59,667 bases of DNA, from the NCBI GenBank assembly GCA_032586195.1, contig JAWHQP010000012.1:1-59667 (forward strand), written 5' to 3'. The DNA comes from JAWHQP01 sp032586195. GTDB lineage: Bacteria > Pseudomonadota > Gammaproteobacteria > Enterobacterales > Pasteurellaceae. A program made the position numbers and the translations under genes. Of this stretch, positions 33,897-43,348 are shown piece by piece. The notes beneath the pieces were generated by a model. It ran no database searches. It saw nothing but the letters and a program-made list of their open reading frames with translations, and had not been told where the DNA came from. Within the stretch, counting starts at the first letter, position 1; the number at the start of each line of letters is the position of its first letter.

Positions 33897-35639
33897 ATGC
33901 TAAAAAAATGGTTCTTCACGAAAAATGTCTTTCTTAAAGTAAGACCTTTCAGCGCGATGAAAGACAGCTTTCGCCTAGGCTATACCAAACAACATTTGGT
34001 AAAGGATATTATGGCGGGTCTGACCGTCGGGATCATCGCCATTCCACTTTCTATGGCATTGGCAATCGCCAGCGGCGTACCCCCACAACACGGTTTATAC
34101 ACGGCCATTGTGGCGGGCATAATCATCGCTTTAACCGGCGGTTCCCGTTTTAATATTTCAGGCCCGACCGCGGCTTTCGTTGTTATTCTCTACCCCATCA
34201 CCCAGCAATTCGGTTTAAGCGGCTTATTAATGGCAACCCTGCTTTCCGGAATCATTTTGGTTATTATGGCGTTATTCCGCCTGGGACGTTTGATTGAATA
34301 TATTCCGTTGCCGGTCACACTTGGTTTCACCTGCGGTATCGGTATCACCATCGGCACGCTGCAGATTAAGGATTTCTTCGGATTAACCATTGATAAAATG
34401 CCTGAACATTATATCGGCAAGCTGCAGGCTATCGTAACGGCTCTTCCGACCATTAACTGGGCGGATGCCATTGTCGGCATCGTGACATTGTTAGTGCTTA
34501 TTCATTGGCGCCGTTTACGTCTGCCGATACCGGGTCATTTACCGGCGGTTATTATCGGGACGTTGCTGTCGCTGCTGTTTATTCAGTGCGGTTATGATGT
34601 GGCGAGTATCGGTTCCGCTTTCCGATTCACCTTGCCTGACGGTACCGTCGGTCATGGCATTCCAAATGTCCTGCCGCAATTTGTCTTACCGTGGAATATT
34701 CCCGATTCTCAGGGAGAAACCGTACATTGGACCTTTGACAGCATCCAGCAACTGTTGCCGGCCGCCTTTTCCATGGCTGTATTAGGGGCGATCGAGTCAC
34801 TGCTGTGCGCGGTCGTGCTGGACAACATGACGGACACCAAACACCATTCCAATAACGAATTACTCGCTCAGGGTATCGGCAACATATGCTCGCCGTTTTT
34901 GGGCGGCATTACCGCCACCGCCGCCATTGCCCGTTCCGCCGCCAATGTGAAAGCGGGGGCACAATCGCCTATCGCAAGTATTGTGCATGCGCTGTTGGTC
35001 CTATTCGCCCTGTTATTCTTTGCCAAAGCTTTATCTTACTTACCGCTGTCTTCCATGGCGGCCTTATTGCTGATAGTGGCGTGGAATATGGCAAACGTGC
35101 CGCAAATCATTCATCTTGCCCGCCGTTCAGGCAAGAATGAAATTGCCGTGCTGCTTACCTGTTTGATTCTGACCGTTATCTTCGACATGGTGATCGCGAT
35201 TACCGTCGGCGTATTGCTCGCCAGCCTGCTGTTCATCCGAACCATCGCCGAGATGACCAAATCCTTTGAAATCGCCCCGCCGAAAGGGCTGGATGATGTG
35301 CTGGTATATCGTATCAGCGGCCCGTTATTCTTTGCCGCAGCCGACAATTTATTCGCCGATTTACACGAAAAAACGGTGCATACCGATCACGAAATCCGCC
35401 ATATCGTGTTGCAATGCAGTGCCGTTACGGTGCTGGATGCGGGCGGTATTCACGCCCTCACCCGCTTTGTCCAGCACATGCTGCCGCACCAGCAGCTCTA
35501 CATGTGCAATATGCAGTTCCAACCGCTGCGCATGATCGTAAAATCTAACACACTGAATGAAATCCAGAAGATTAATTTCAGCAGCGACCTGGAAGAAACC
35601 TACCACAAAATCCGCACCATGGAAGACCTTAAGGCATAA
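33897..35639 (+). CDS. SulP-family anion carrier with STAS domain (DauA-like)
   Basis: A 580-residue inner-membrane protein: about twelve to fourteen hydrophobic segments in the first 430 residues with SulP motifs (MAGLTVGIIAIPLSMALAIA, ISGPTAAF), then a C-terminal STAS domain (about 450-570). The nearest well-studied relative I recognise is E. coli DauA (YchM), a C4-dicarboxylate carrier, rather than sulfate or bicarbonate SulPs. The substrate here is therefore inferred. No clear terminator separates it from galM; a weak dyad is at 33852-33875. Confidence 0.85.
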   Translation: MLKKWFFTKNVFLKVRPFSAMKDSFRLGYTKQHLVKDIMAGLTVGIIAIPLSMALAIASGVPPQHGLYTAIVAGIIIALTGGSRFNISGPTAAFVVILYPITQQFGLSGLLMATLLSGIILVIMALFRLGRLIEYIPLPVTLGFTCGIGITIGTLQIKDFFGLTIDKMPEHYIGKLQAIVTALPTINWADAIVGIVTLLVLIHWRRLRLPIPGHLPAVIIGTLLSLLFIQCGYDVASIGSAFRFTLPDGTVGHGIPNVLPQFVLPWNIPDSQGETVHWTFDSIQQLLPAAFSMAVLGAIESLLCAVVLDNMTDTKHHSNNELLAQGIGNICSPFLGGITATAAIARSAANVKAGAQSPIASIVHALLVLFALLFFAKALSYLPLSSMAALLLIVAWNMANVPQIIHLARRSGKNEIAVLLTCLILTVIFDMVIAITVGVLLASLLFIRTIAEMTKSFEIAPPKGLDDVLVYRISGPLFFAAADNLFADLHEKTVHTDHEIRHIVLQCSAVTVLDAGGIHALTRFVQHMLPHQQLYMCNMQFQPLRMIVKSNTLNEIQKINFSSDLEETYHKIRTMEDLKA

Positions 35640-35644
35640 ACTAA

Positions 35645-35687
35645 CCATCAGCCTGAATAGCCGTTAATAAGCATTACGGGCTGATGA
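35645..35687. terminator. Inverted repeat between convergent genes
   Basis: ATCAGCC near 35648 and GGCTGAT near 35681 pair across a spacer that has its own partial dyad. It sits between the SulP gene and the oxidoreductase, whose 3' ends converge. There is little T run, so function is uncertain. Confidence 0.35.
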
Positions 35688-35696
35688 CAAAACAAT

Positions 35697-36740
35697 TCAG
35701 AGACTTAATCGCACGCCTCGCATTGCGCTCTCATACACTTTTTCAATTAACCATAATATATAAGCGGCCTGATCAGCAGTAACGGCGGGAACGGCTTCGC
35801 CGTTGATGGCAAGCGCAAGGTTGCGGTAGAAATCCGCATAGCCGGTTTTCACGTTAGGATAAGGTTCACGCACAAGCCGACCATTTAATTCGGTATGCAG
35901 AATACCCCATTTTTCTTCGCTTTCCAGATTCCAATCGCCAACGGGAGCTTCACCCTTGGTGAGTAATTCCTCTTGATTATCTACTGTTTTCTTCACATAG
36001 GAACCCAGTTTACCGTGCATAGCAAAGTGGTTGCCCGCCTCGCGTACATATTTGCCCGCCGAAAGCTGAACCCGCAGGCCGTCGGCATAATAAAGTTGAA
36101 TGTTGAAGTTATCATCAACTAAAGAATCTTCATGCTGAGCACGAACGTCCGCCGCAATCGCCTGCGGCTTGCCGAACAGATATACCGCCTGGTCGAGCAA
36201 ATGCACACCTAAATCGTACACCAGCCCGGTTCCCTTCTCGCCGCTTTCTTTCCATGCTTTCGTGTTTTTTGCTTTAGCGTAGCGATCAAAACGGATTTCA
36301 CAATCGACAATCTTACCCAGCAGCCCCTTCCGTAAAATTTCCGCGGCTGTGACAACCGCGTTATCCCAACGACGGTTCTGATACACTGACAAAATCACGC
36401 CGTTGGCTTTAGCAATTTCCGCCAGCTCCAACGCTTGCTGCTGGGTAGTCGTCAGCGGTTTTTCCACCAACACATGTTTGCCGGTCATCAGTGAAGCCTT
36501 GGCAAACTCGTAGTGGGTTTGATTTGGCGTGGTGATAATAACTAAATCAATCTCATCCGTTAATAACTGCTCAAACTCCCGCACGATTTCGACTTGTTCA
36601 AAATAGTCTTTAGCACGATCAGTGCGGCGTTCATACACCTTTTTTACGGCAAAATGCGGATCATTGCGCAGAAACGGAGCGTGAAACACACGGGTGGAAT
36701 AGCCGGCTCCGGCAATGGCAACCCGAATCGGTGATACCAT
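35697..36740 (-). CDS. Gfo/Idh/MocA-family oxidoreductase (YdgJ-like)
   Basis: A 347-residue NAD(P)-dependent sugar-type dehydrogenase. It has the Rossmann start VAIAGAGYSTRVFHAPF, the EKPLTTT motif (catalytic lysine) and the VYDLGVHLLDQ helix with the active-site His. It resembles E. coli YdgJ. The substrate cannot be told. GGAGGA precedes the ATG. It converges on the SulP gene and diverges from hcp. Confidence 0.85.
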   Translation of the reverse strand: MVSPIRVAIAGAGYSTRVFHAPFLRNDPHFAVKKVYERRTDRAKDYFEQVEIVREFEQLLTDEIDLVIITTPNQTHYEFAKASLMTGKHVLVEKPLTTTQQQALELAEIAKANGVILSVYQNRRWDNAVVTAAEILRKGLLGKIVDCEIRFDRYAKAKNTKAWKESGEKGTGLVYDLGVHLLDQAVYLFGKPQAIAADVRAQHEDSLVDDNFNIQLYYADGLRVQLSAGKYVREAGNHFAMHGKLGSYVKKTVDNQEELLTKGEAPVGDWNLESEEKWGILHTELNGRLVREPYPNVKTGYADFYRNLALAINGEAVPAVTADQAAYILWLIEKVYESAMRGVRLSL

Positions 36741-37033
36741 ATTATCCTCCTTAAAGTTTGAATTCGTCGTTTAATATTCAATTTATTATAGGTATATTTC
36801 ACTAAGTGCGGTGCTATTTTTTCGAGTTTTTATTCTATTGGAATAATTCTCAATCTTAATAGGAAAGCCATACTCATACCTCATTAGTATTAGTCAATCA
36901 CGATTAGATCAATAAAATTCCTTTCTTTTTTAATTTTACTTTTTTCGGCCAAACAAAAAGAGTAGTATTTCGCCCTGTTTAAACCTACTGTTTTAGTTGG
37001 TTATTTTGCTTATTTTTTCAGGAGTAATTATCT
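36741..37033. other. hcp upstream region
   Basis: A 293-base AT-rich gap between the oxidoreductase and hcp. It holds one uptake signal (36804-36812) with its T-rich extension. Related hcp genes are controlled by FNR or NsrR, but I could not find a convincing FNR site; the nearest sequence, CGATTAGATCAA at 36901, has the wrong spacing. Confidence 0.5.
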
Positions 37034-38686
37034 ATGTACTGCATTCAATGCGAACAAACCATGCATGCCCCGACGGGCAACGGTTGTAGTTATAGCCAGG
37101 GTATGTGCGGCAAAACCGCGGAAACTTCCGACCTGCAAGACCTTTTGGTCGCTTCCCTGCAAAGTCTTTCCGCCTGGGCGTTACTGGCTCGTGATTACGC
37201 CATTATCGACCACGACGCGGATGCCTTTGCCGCTCGCGCTTTCTTCTCAACCCTCACCAACGTGAACTTTGATTCCGCTCGTATTGCGGGTTACGCTCAA
37301 CAGGCGATTGCTTTCCGTGACAGCCTAATTCAACGTATCCGAACTCTTGCCCCGAATGCGGATTCGGATCATCCGTTGGCTCATTTGCAACTGAACGGTT
37401 CCGACATTGAAGTCCTGACAAAACAGGCGGCGGATTTCGCTTTAGACAAAGATAAGGCGGCAATCGGTGCCGAAGCGCACGGCTTGCGTATGCTGGCGTT
37501 ATACGGTTTAAAAGGGGCGGCCGCCTATATGGAGCACGCTCATGTGTTGGGCCAGTACGATAACGAAGTGTATCGCAAGTTCCATGAAATCATGGCTTGG
37601 CTGGGCACCAATCCCAGTGACATCAATGAGCTGGTCGAATGCGCCATGAAAATCGGTAAAACCAACTTTGAAGTGATGTCATTATTAGACAAAGGTGAAA
37701 CCGAGGCTTACGGCAATCCCGTACCGACCACTGTGAACGTTAAACCGGTAGCGGGTAAATGCATCCTAATTTCCGGTCATGATCTGAAAGATTTAAAAGC
37801 CCTGCTGGAACAAACCGAAGGCACCGGCATTAACGTTTATACTCACGGTGAAATGCTGCCCGCCCACGGTTATCCGGAATTGAAAAAACACAAGCACCTG
37901 GTCGGTAATTTCGGCAGCGGCTGGCAAAATCAACAGAAAGAATTCGCTCGTTTTCCCGGCCCGATAATTATGACATCAAACTGTTTAATCGATCCGAATG
38001 TCGGTGAATACGCGGACCGTATCTGGACCCGCAGCATCGTAGGCTGGCCGGGTGTGAAACATCTGGATGACGAGGATTTTTCCGCGGTGATCGCCCAAGC
38101 CAAAACCTTAGCGGGTTTCCCTTACGACGAAATTCCGCACAACATTACCGTCGGTTTCGGTCGCCAAACCCTGTTGGACTCTTCCGACGCGGTGATTGAT
38201 ATGGTGGCAAAAGACAAATTAAAACACGTGTTTGTGGTGGGCGGCTGCGACGGCAGCCGGGAAGAGCGCAGCTACTACACCGAATTTACCCAAAAAGTGC
38301 CGAGAGACAGCGTGGTATTAACCCTCGGCTGCGGCAAATACCGTTTCAATAAACTTGATTTCGGTGATATTGACGGTTTCCCCCGCCTGTTGGATGTCGG
38401 TCAGTGCAACGATTCCTACTCCGCTATTATGCTGGCGGTCAACCTTGCGGAAAAATTAGGCTGCGGCGTGAATGATCTGCCGTTAACGCTGGTACTGTCC
38501 TGGTTTGAACAAAAGGCAATCGTGGTATTATTGACCCTATTAGCCTTGGGCGTCAAAGGCATTTATACCGGCCCGACCGCTCCCGCTTTCTTAAACGACA
38601 ACCTGCTTGCCGTGCTGAACGAAAAATTCGGATTACGCACTACAGGCAATGTTGAAGAAGATTTAACCGAGGCGTTGGCGGCTTAA
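37034..38686 (+). CDS. hcp: Hybrid-cluster protein (hydroxylamine/nitric oxide reductase)
   Basis: A 550-residue cytoplasmic iron-sulfur-oxygen cluster protein that reduces nitric oxide at high affinity and acts under anaerobic nitrosative stress. The N-terminal cysteines MYCIQCEQT and CSYSQGMCGK bind the proximal cluster; the later GGCDGSREERSYY, GCGKYRFNK and VGQCNDSYSA segments hold ligands of the hybrid cluster. AGGAG precedes the ATG. It pairs with the reductase hcr downstream. Confidence 0.96.
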   Translation: MYCIQCEQTMHAPTGNGCSYSQGMCGKTAETSDLQDLLVASLQSLSAWALLARDYAIIDHDADAFAARAFFSTLTNVNFDSARIAGYAQQAIAFRDSLIQRIRTLAPNADSDHPLAHLQLNGSDIEVLTKQAADFALDKDKAAIGAEAHGLRMLALYGLKGAAAYMEHAHVLGQYDNEVYRKFHEIMAWLGTNPSDINELVECAMKIGKTNFEVMSLLDKGETEAYGNPVPTTVNVKPVAGKCILISGHDLKDLKALLEQTEGTGINVYTHGEMLPAHGYPELKKHKHLVGNFGSGWQNQQKEFARFPGPIIMTSNCLIDPNVGEYADRIWTRSIVGWPGVKHLDDEDFSAVIAQAKTLAGFPYDEIPHNITVGFGRQTLLDSSDAVIDMVAKDKLKHVFVVGGCDGSREERSYYTEFTQKVPRDSVVLTLGCGKYRFNKLDFGDIDGFPRLLDVGQCNDSYSAIMLAVNLAEKLGCGVNDLPLTLVLSWFEQKAIVVLLTLLALGVKGIYTGPTAPAFLNDNLLAVLNEKFGLRTTGNVEEDLTEALAA

Positions 38687-38699
38687 GTATAATTTCTGT

Positions 38700-38818
38700 A
38701 AAGTGCGGTGTTAAAAAGGTCAGTTTTTAACATTGCCTTTGCCGGTGGTGTCGAAAGCATAGCAATCACATACGGTGACTGCCGCCTACAAAAACTCTCG
38801 TTTTCGACACCGCACTTT
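38700..38818. repeat. Uptake-signal-linked element between hcp and hcr, copy B
   Basis: Bounded by two uptake signals in opposite orientation (38701 and 38809) whose 12-base arms are complementary. The inner part resembles the element after metQ (3438-3530), sharing CTTTGCCG and CATAGCAATC. It is open in frame with hcr (NIAFAGGVESIAITYGD), but I regard that as accidental, since hcr homologues start later. Confidence 0.55.
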
Positions 38819-38848
38819 GAGTCTCTTTTTTATTATTTGGAACATACC

Positions 38849-39868
38849 ATGGCAAATCAAAATCCACTTTGTACCCATGAAATGATGGTGCACAGCATTG
38901 TGCAGGAAACCAAAGACGTGGTAACCCTCAATCTGATCGTCCATGATTTCTACCCTTATCAGCCCGGTCAGTACTGTATGCTGAGCATAAAAAATTCCTA
39001 CAATGTCGCCCGCGCCTACACACTTTCCTCCTCCCCGGGTTTAAGCGAATTCGTGACGCTTACCGTCCGCCATATCGAAAACGGCGTAGGTTCAACTTGG
39101 GTCAATAAAGAAGTCAAAGTCGGCGATATTGTGTATCTGTCCGACCCGATGGGAGATTTCACCTGCAGCAAAATTCCAAGCGACAATTATTTGCTTGTGG
39201 GAGCGGGCAGCGGCATAACGCCTATAATGTCCATCACCCGCTACTTGCTCGCCAATCGTCCGGATATGGATTTGACCGTGATCTATAGCGTCCATTCGCC
39301 GAAGGATGTGATTTTCAAACAGGAATGGGACAAATTGCGGGCGACTTATCCGCGTCTGAATTTACTCATCAATGCTTCGGTGAATGCCTTAGACGGCTTT
39401 ATCGCGGGGCGTATCAGCGAGGGAATGCTGCGTCATTTTGTCCCTGATCTGGCGGAAAAAACTGTTCTTGTATGCGGTCCGCAAGGCTATATTGACACCT
39501 TAAAGGAAATCGGCCGAAATGCCGGCGTGCCGGAAAATAAATTTTTTGTAGAACAATTTTTCGGCACAGCGGTGGAATCAGAAATCGATCCGAACCGGAA
39601 AGTGACTTTATCCGTACGCGGTGCAACGGTTCAGCACTTTGAAGTGCCCGTGGGCATGACCTTGCTTGCGGCGCTGGAAGAACATAAACAGCCAGTGATC
39701 GCCGCCTGCCGTTCGGGTATCTGCGGTTCATGCAAAACAGTGGTGCTTAACGGCAATAACGAACTTGAACAGCTCGCCACCGGTCCGCTCAGCGCGGAAG
39801 AAATCGCTCAAGGTTATGTGCTCGCATGCAGTTGCCGCTTGAAAGGAGACGTGACGGTAGCAATGTAA
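38849..39868 (+). CDS. hcr: NADH oxidoreductase Hcr
   Basis: Passes electrons from NADH to the hybrid-cluster protein. The ATG at 38849 gives 339 residues. The FAD domain shows RAYTLSSSPG, the NAD domain GAGSGITPIMS, and the C-terminal plant-type 2Fe-2S domain has CRSGICGSCKT and a fourth cysteine in LACSC. It follows hcp after 162 bases, an unusually wide gap filled by the uptake-signal element. A terminator comes right after. Confidence 0.94.
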   Translation: MANQNPLCTHEMMVHSIVQETKDVVTLNLIVHDFYPYQPGQYCMLSIKNSYNVARAYTLSSSPGLSEFVTLTVRHIENGVGSTWVNKEVKVGDIVYLSDPMGDFTCSKIPSDNYLLVGAGSGITPIMSITRYLLANRPDMDLTVIYSVHSPKDVIFKQEWDKLRATYPRLNLLINASVNALDGFIAGRISEGMLRHFVPDLAEKTVLVCGPQGYIDTLKEIGRNAGVPENKFFVEQFFGTAVESEIDPNRKVTLSVRGATVQHFEVPVGMTLLAALEEHKQPVIAACRSGICGSCKTVVLNGNNELEQLATGPLSAEEIAQGYVLACSCRLKGDVTVAM

Positions 39869-39888
39869 AAACCGCAAAGTTGGAAATA

Positions 39889-39921
39889 AGGTAATCTCAT
39901 CAAGAGGTTGCCTATTTTTTT
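39889..39921 (+). terminator. Terminator after hcp-hcr
   Basis: AGGTAATCTC (39889-39898) pairs with GAGGTTGCCT (39904-39913) with two G-U pairs, loop of five, then seven T residues. It overlaps the stop codon of the VirK-family gene. Confidence 0.85.
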
Positions 39922-40795
39922 ATGGCTGCTCATGGATTAATTTAGCGCTAATCATGTTATTGAGCTGTTCCAACATTGCATAGCGTTTTCGATACATGGA
40001 ACGTTTATTGCTGGGAACGTCCGCCAAATCACGCGGCTTCCCATTAAGCGGGATTTGCCAGTAACGGCGTAAACTCGCCCCGCTTTCCTCAAAAATCACG
40101 TCATAATTCACCGTATAACGTTTAGCCTGCACAATGCGGGATTTATTTTGATAAGATTGCGGAATACCGTATAACCGTTCAAAACCAAAGGCGACAGTCA
40201 GCGCTTTCATCGCTTCAATCATCAAATGCATCGGGCGTAAACCGTGGCAGCGTTTGGTGAGTAGTTTTACCATTTCTTTCGCTCCTTCAAAATTCGGCCC
40301 TTGAATCGAACCAATCAACAACGCATCTTCAATTTTGCCGAAAGTACATAAATAAATCAGTTCCCGGCTGGCCTGTTCACGCAGCTCCAACGCCCAGAAT
40401 CCTTCCATCGGCTGACATTCGTTAACGTTCAAATGTAAGATAAATCCCTCAACCACAGCGCCGAAATCCAGAGCTCGGCACCATAATGGCGGCAATCTCA
40501 GCTCGTTCATTTTGCGCGGCAAAAACAATAAATTATCCTGAATATGACTAAATCGCTGTTCGCAGTCAAATCTTTTATCTAAAAAACGATAAACCAACGG
40601 GTAACTGTATGAAGGATTTTGATTAAGCCATTTCGCTAAAGATTCGTGCTTATTGACAAAACGGGAAAAACGCTGAATACAGCTGTAATGCAGTGCAGAA
40701 CGTAAATTAAAACGCAAACGTTTTAAACGACGTTTTTTATTATCTCGATCAGGATAGATTATCTTGGCCTGCGGCCAATGATAGATTATTGTCAT
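39920..40795 (-). CDS. VirK/YbjX family protein (DUF535)
   Basis: A 291-residue protein of the DUF535 family, which includes Shigella VirK and E. coli YbjX. Recognisable features are GFWALELREQ, a GSIQGPNFEGAKEMVKLLTK segment and a YGIPQSYQNKSRI stretch. Family members affect outer-membrane or surface properties, but the biochemical role is unknown. I chose the ATG at 40795 because AAGGAG lies nine bases upstream. It has no signal peptide and no obvious partner gene. Confidence 0.85.
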   Translation of the reverse strand: MTIIYHWPQAKIIYPDRDNKKRRLKRLRFNLRSALHYSCIQRFSRFVNKHESLAKWLNQNPSYSYPLVYRFLDKRFDCEQRFSHIQDNLLFLPRKMNELRLPPLWCRALDFGAVVEGFILHLNVNECQPMEGFWALELREQASRELIYLCTFGKIEDALLIGSIQGPNFEGAKEMVKLLTKRCHGLRPMHLMIEAMKALTVAFGFERLYGIPQSYQNKSRIVQAKRYTVNYDVIFEESGASLRRYWQIPLNGKPRDLADVPSNKRSMYRKRYAMLEQLNNMISAKLIHEQP

Positions 40796-41418
40796 CTCCA
40801 TTCTCTCCTTCCGTGGGAACATGGACAAATAAAAAGTTCAATCTTTTTCAGAGCTCAAGATACAATGCGGTAAATTGATTTTCGTGAGTACTGTTCCTTT
40901 AATGAAATCAAAGAGATAGCAATCTCTTTCAGCATTATATCGAACTCACCGTGGCAAATTTTACCGATTTATCGGGGTAAACTCAATACTCGAAGTACTA
41001 TTTTAACGCTCAGATATAAACGCCAAAAGAGACGGATTATAACGGTATCAAAAACAGAACCGCCATTTAAAAACAGCCTGTTGTTAATTCCATATTTTAA
41101 AAATAGAAACTAATTTAATAATTGGTATTCGTTTATTTATTTTGTCAGAAGATAAAACAACAATAGCCCTTCAGGTTATATCTAAAATCCAATCCTTCGT
41201 TATCATAGATTGTTTAACCCAGTCAACACTCTCGCCATTTCCATCAATGTCGAACAGTCTTTGTTGTCCAACCATTGGCATTGCTGGCGATCAGTTGTGC
41301 TTCTGCGTCTGCAATAGCGGTAATTAACACGCCTTGGGCGGTGCAAGCATTATCGAAAATCATCGCATCTTTCAAGCTGCGGAAGAATCAAAGCCGATTG
41401 AATGCTGCCTGTAAACCC
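40796..41418. other. Long non-coding stretch with a coding remnant
   Basis: About 620 AT-rich bases between the VirK-family gene and the metallo-hydrolase. Only the minus-strand remnant at 41244-41363 stands out. No tRNA, terminator or known RNA was recognised. Confidence 0.5.
41244..41363 (-). pseudogene. Short coding remnant, family unknown
   Basis: A minus-strand frame of 39 residues, MIFDNACTAQGVLITAIADA and on to WTTKTVRH, then a stop. A neighbouring frame continues plausibly (IDGNGESVDWVKQSMITKDWILDI) to about 41165, as if one gene had been frameshifted. I do not recognise the family. The residue use looks like real protein, so I treat it as gene debris. Confidence 0.35.
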
Positions 41419-42270
41419 CTAATACTTCAACACGTCCCCTTCTTTCGGCACGGCAACCTTTTTCAGCCCATTCTCCGCCACGAATTTCCGCATTTCATTG
41501 CTGGTCACGGTGGCGTGATTGACGGCGTCCATATGCACAGTGATAATCTCCGCATTCGGGGCGGTTTGGTGCATTTTGGCGACATCATCTTTACCCATAA
41601 TCAAACTGCCGTCAAAGCCTTGCAACTGGGCGTAGCCTGTGTTCATTACCACAATTTCGGGCTTAAATTGTGCCAACGCCTGATCCACCGCACCATTCCA
41701 AATCGTATCGCCCACCACATACAAGGATTTTTCGTTATCTGCTTGCATTACCACGCCCATTGCATCCCCTGCAACTTCAGCCACTTGTGGCACGCTATAC
41801 ATCTCATCCGTGCCGTGCTGACCGCCTTTCACACGAGTGAGTTTAACCTTGCCAAACGCCGTGTGATTACCCATTACACGCACATCTTTAAAACCTTGCG
41901 AGCGAATAATTTTGGCGTCACCAGTATTCTGCACGAAAATCGGTAAATCTTTCGGTAACAGATTTTGCGCCGCTTTATCCCAGTGATCGTCGTGGGTATG
42001 GGTCACAATCACCGCATCCACGCCAGCAATCACGTCTTTTGCAGGCTGCTTCATCTCAATCAGCGGATTGCGTTTTTGCGAATTAACCGTGCCTTCAAAG
42101 CCAGCATACGCCCCCTTTTCCGCCAAATAGGGATCGACCAAAAAAGTCGAACCGCCATAGTGAATTTTTGCCGTCGCATTGCGAATATGCTGATATTCCA
42201 CGTCCGCCAATGCAGCGTGCGATAAGGTTAAACCCAGCGAGAGTGCGGTTAAAATACGAGATAATTTCAT
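41419..42270 (-). CDS. Secreted metallo-beta-lactamase-fold hydrolase
   Basis: A 283-residue protein beginning at the ATG at 42270 with GGAGC upstream. A signal peptide (MKLSRILTALSLGLTLSHAALA) indicates export to the periplasm. The metal-binding motif HTHDDH and later GDTIWNG support the Zn-dependent UlaG-like branch of the MBL superfamily. The substrate is unknown. It diverges from a GlxA-type regulator over 139 bases, which suggests that regulator controls it. Confidence 0.85.
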   Translation of the reverse strand: MKLSRILTALSLGLTLSHAALADVEYQHIRNATAKIHYGGSTFLVDPYLAEKGAYAGFEGTVNSQKRNPLIEMKQPAKDVIAGVDAVIVTHTHDDHWDKAAQNLLPKDLPIFVQNTGDAKIIRSQGFKDVRVMGNHTAFGKVKLTRVKGGQHGTDEMYSVPQVAEVAGDAMGVVMQADNEKSLYVVGDTIWNGAVDQALAQFKPEIVVMNTGYAQLQGFDGSLIMGKDDVAKMHQTAPNAEIITVHMDAVNHATVTSNEMRKFVAENGLKKVAVPKEGDVLKY

Positions 42271-42409
42271 TATTTGCTCCAATATGTAATATAAGTGAGC
42301 GTATTTTAGCGGTTTGAACGGGGCTTTGATATTGGCTTTTAAGTCAAAGAACGATAAAATCGGGTCAATTTTATTGGTAAATTTTTGGAAAAATCCGGCC
42401 GCTTGCACA

Positions 42410-43348
42410 ATGAAAACCCTTGCCATTTTGCTTTATCCCGATGTCCCTGTTTTTCAATTTTCCGTTCCTTACACGATTTTTAAGGATGCGACTGGACCCG
42501 ATTTGTTTGATGTGAAACTGGTCGCCGAAACCAAGAGCGTGCGTTCTGGCGGAATGCAATTACAGGCGGATGTTGGGCTGGATTGGTTGGCAAAAGCGGA
42601 TGTCGTGATTGTGCCAGGTTGGGCGAATTTAAGCCAACCCCCGAGCCAAAAAATCATCACCGCTTTGCAGGCAGCTTATCAGCGTGGGGTGTATCTGGTG
42701 GGGCTGTGTTATGGGACTTATGCACTGGCGTATGCTGGCTTGTTGGACGGTAAAAAGGCGGCGACACATTGGCTTGGCGAGCAAGATTTTAGTCGGCGTT
42801 TTCCGAAAATTTCCTTAGATAATAATGCGTTATATATTGAAGATGAACGGCTGATTACATCGGCTGGCACCAGTGCAGCGTTGGATTGCTGCCTGTATCT
42901 GATCCGCAAATTTTATGGGGCGAAAATTGCCAACCGCACGGCTCGGATAATGGTCACGCCACCGCATCGAGAAGGTGGTCAAGCGCAATTTATTGAGCAG
43001 GCGATTTCGCCCCCGAAAAAAGATAAACACTTGAGCGAGTTATTGGATTATCTCTACCAAAACTTGCACATTCCCCACAAAATTGACGAACTTGCCGACA
43101 AAGTGCATATCAGCCGCCGCACCTTCACCCGCCATTTTCAGAAAATGACAGGGCAAAGTTTCACCCAATGGCTGATTAACGCACGCCTGCAACGCAGCCT
43201 TGAATGGCTCGAAACCAGTACGCTCACGATTGAACAAATCGCCGAAAAAATCGGCTTTCAAAGTGCGGTCAGTTTCCGCCAACATTTTAAAGCCAAATTT
43301 AAAATCAGCCCGAATGAATGGCGGAAGGTGTTTGTGGGGAGTGATTAG
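42410..43348 (+). CDS. GlxA-family AraC-type transcriptional regulator
   Basis: A 312-residue regulator. The N-terminal DJ-1/PfpI-like domain (about 1-180) has the nucleophile-elbow pattern VGLCYGTYALA; the C-terminal 100 residues hold two AraC-type helix-turn-helix motifs (HISRRTFTRHFQKMTG and IAEKIGFQSAVSFRQHFK). The ATG at 42410 matches the start of the first beta strand (MKTLAILLYPDVPVFQFS). An uptake signal at 43261 is read Ser-Ala-Val. Its likely target is the divergent hydrolase. Confidence 0.88.
   Translation: MKTLAILLYPDVPVFQFSVPYTIFKDATGPDLFDVKLVAETKSVRSGGMQLQADVGLDWLAKADVVIVPGWANLSQPPSQKIITALQAAYQRGVYLVGLCYGTYALAYAGLLDGKKAATHWLGEQDFSRRFPKISLDNNALYIEDERLITSAGTSAALDCCLYLIRKFYGAKIANRTARIMVTPPHREGGQAQFIEQAISPPKKDKHLSELLDYLYQNLHIPHKIDELADKVHISRRTFTRHFQKMTGQSFTQWLINARLQRSLEWLETSTLTIEQIAEKIGFQSAVSFRQHFKAKFKISPNEWRKVFVGSD

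Noticed and set aside
36897..36912. FNR site before hcp
   Set aside because: CGAT and ATCAA occur but with the wrong spacing for TTGAT-N4-ATCAA.
38708..38848. N-terminal extension of Hcr
   Set aside because: It is the accidental reading of the uptake-signal element; Hcr homology begins at 38849.
40705..40725. PurR-like box (ACGCAAACGTTTT)
   Set aside because: It is well inside the VirK-family coding sequence and far from any purine gene.
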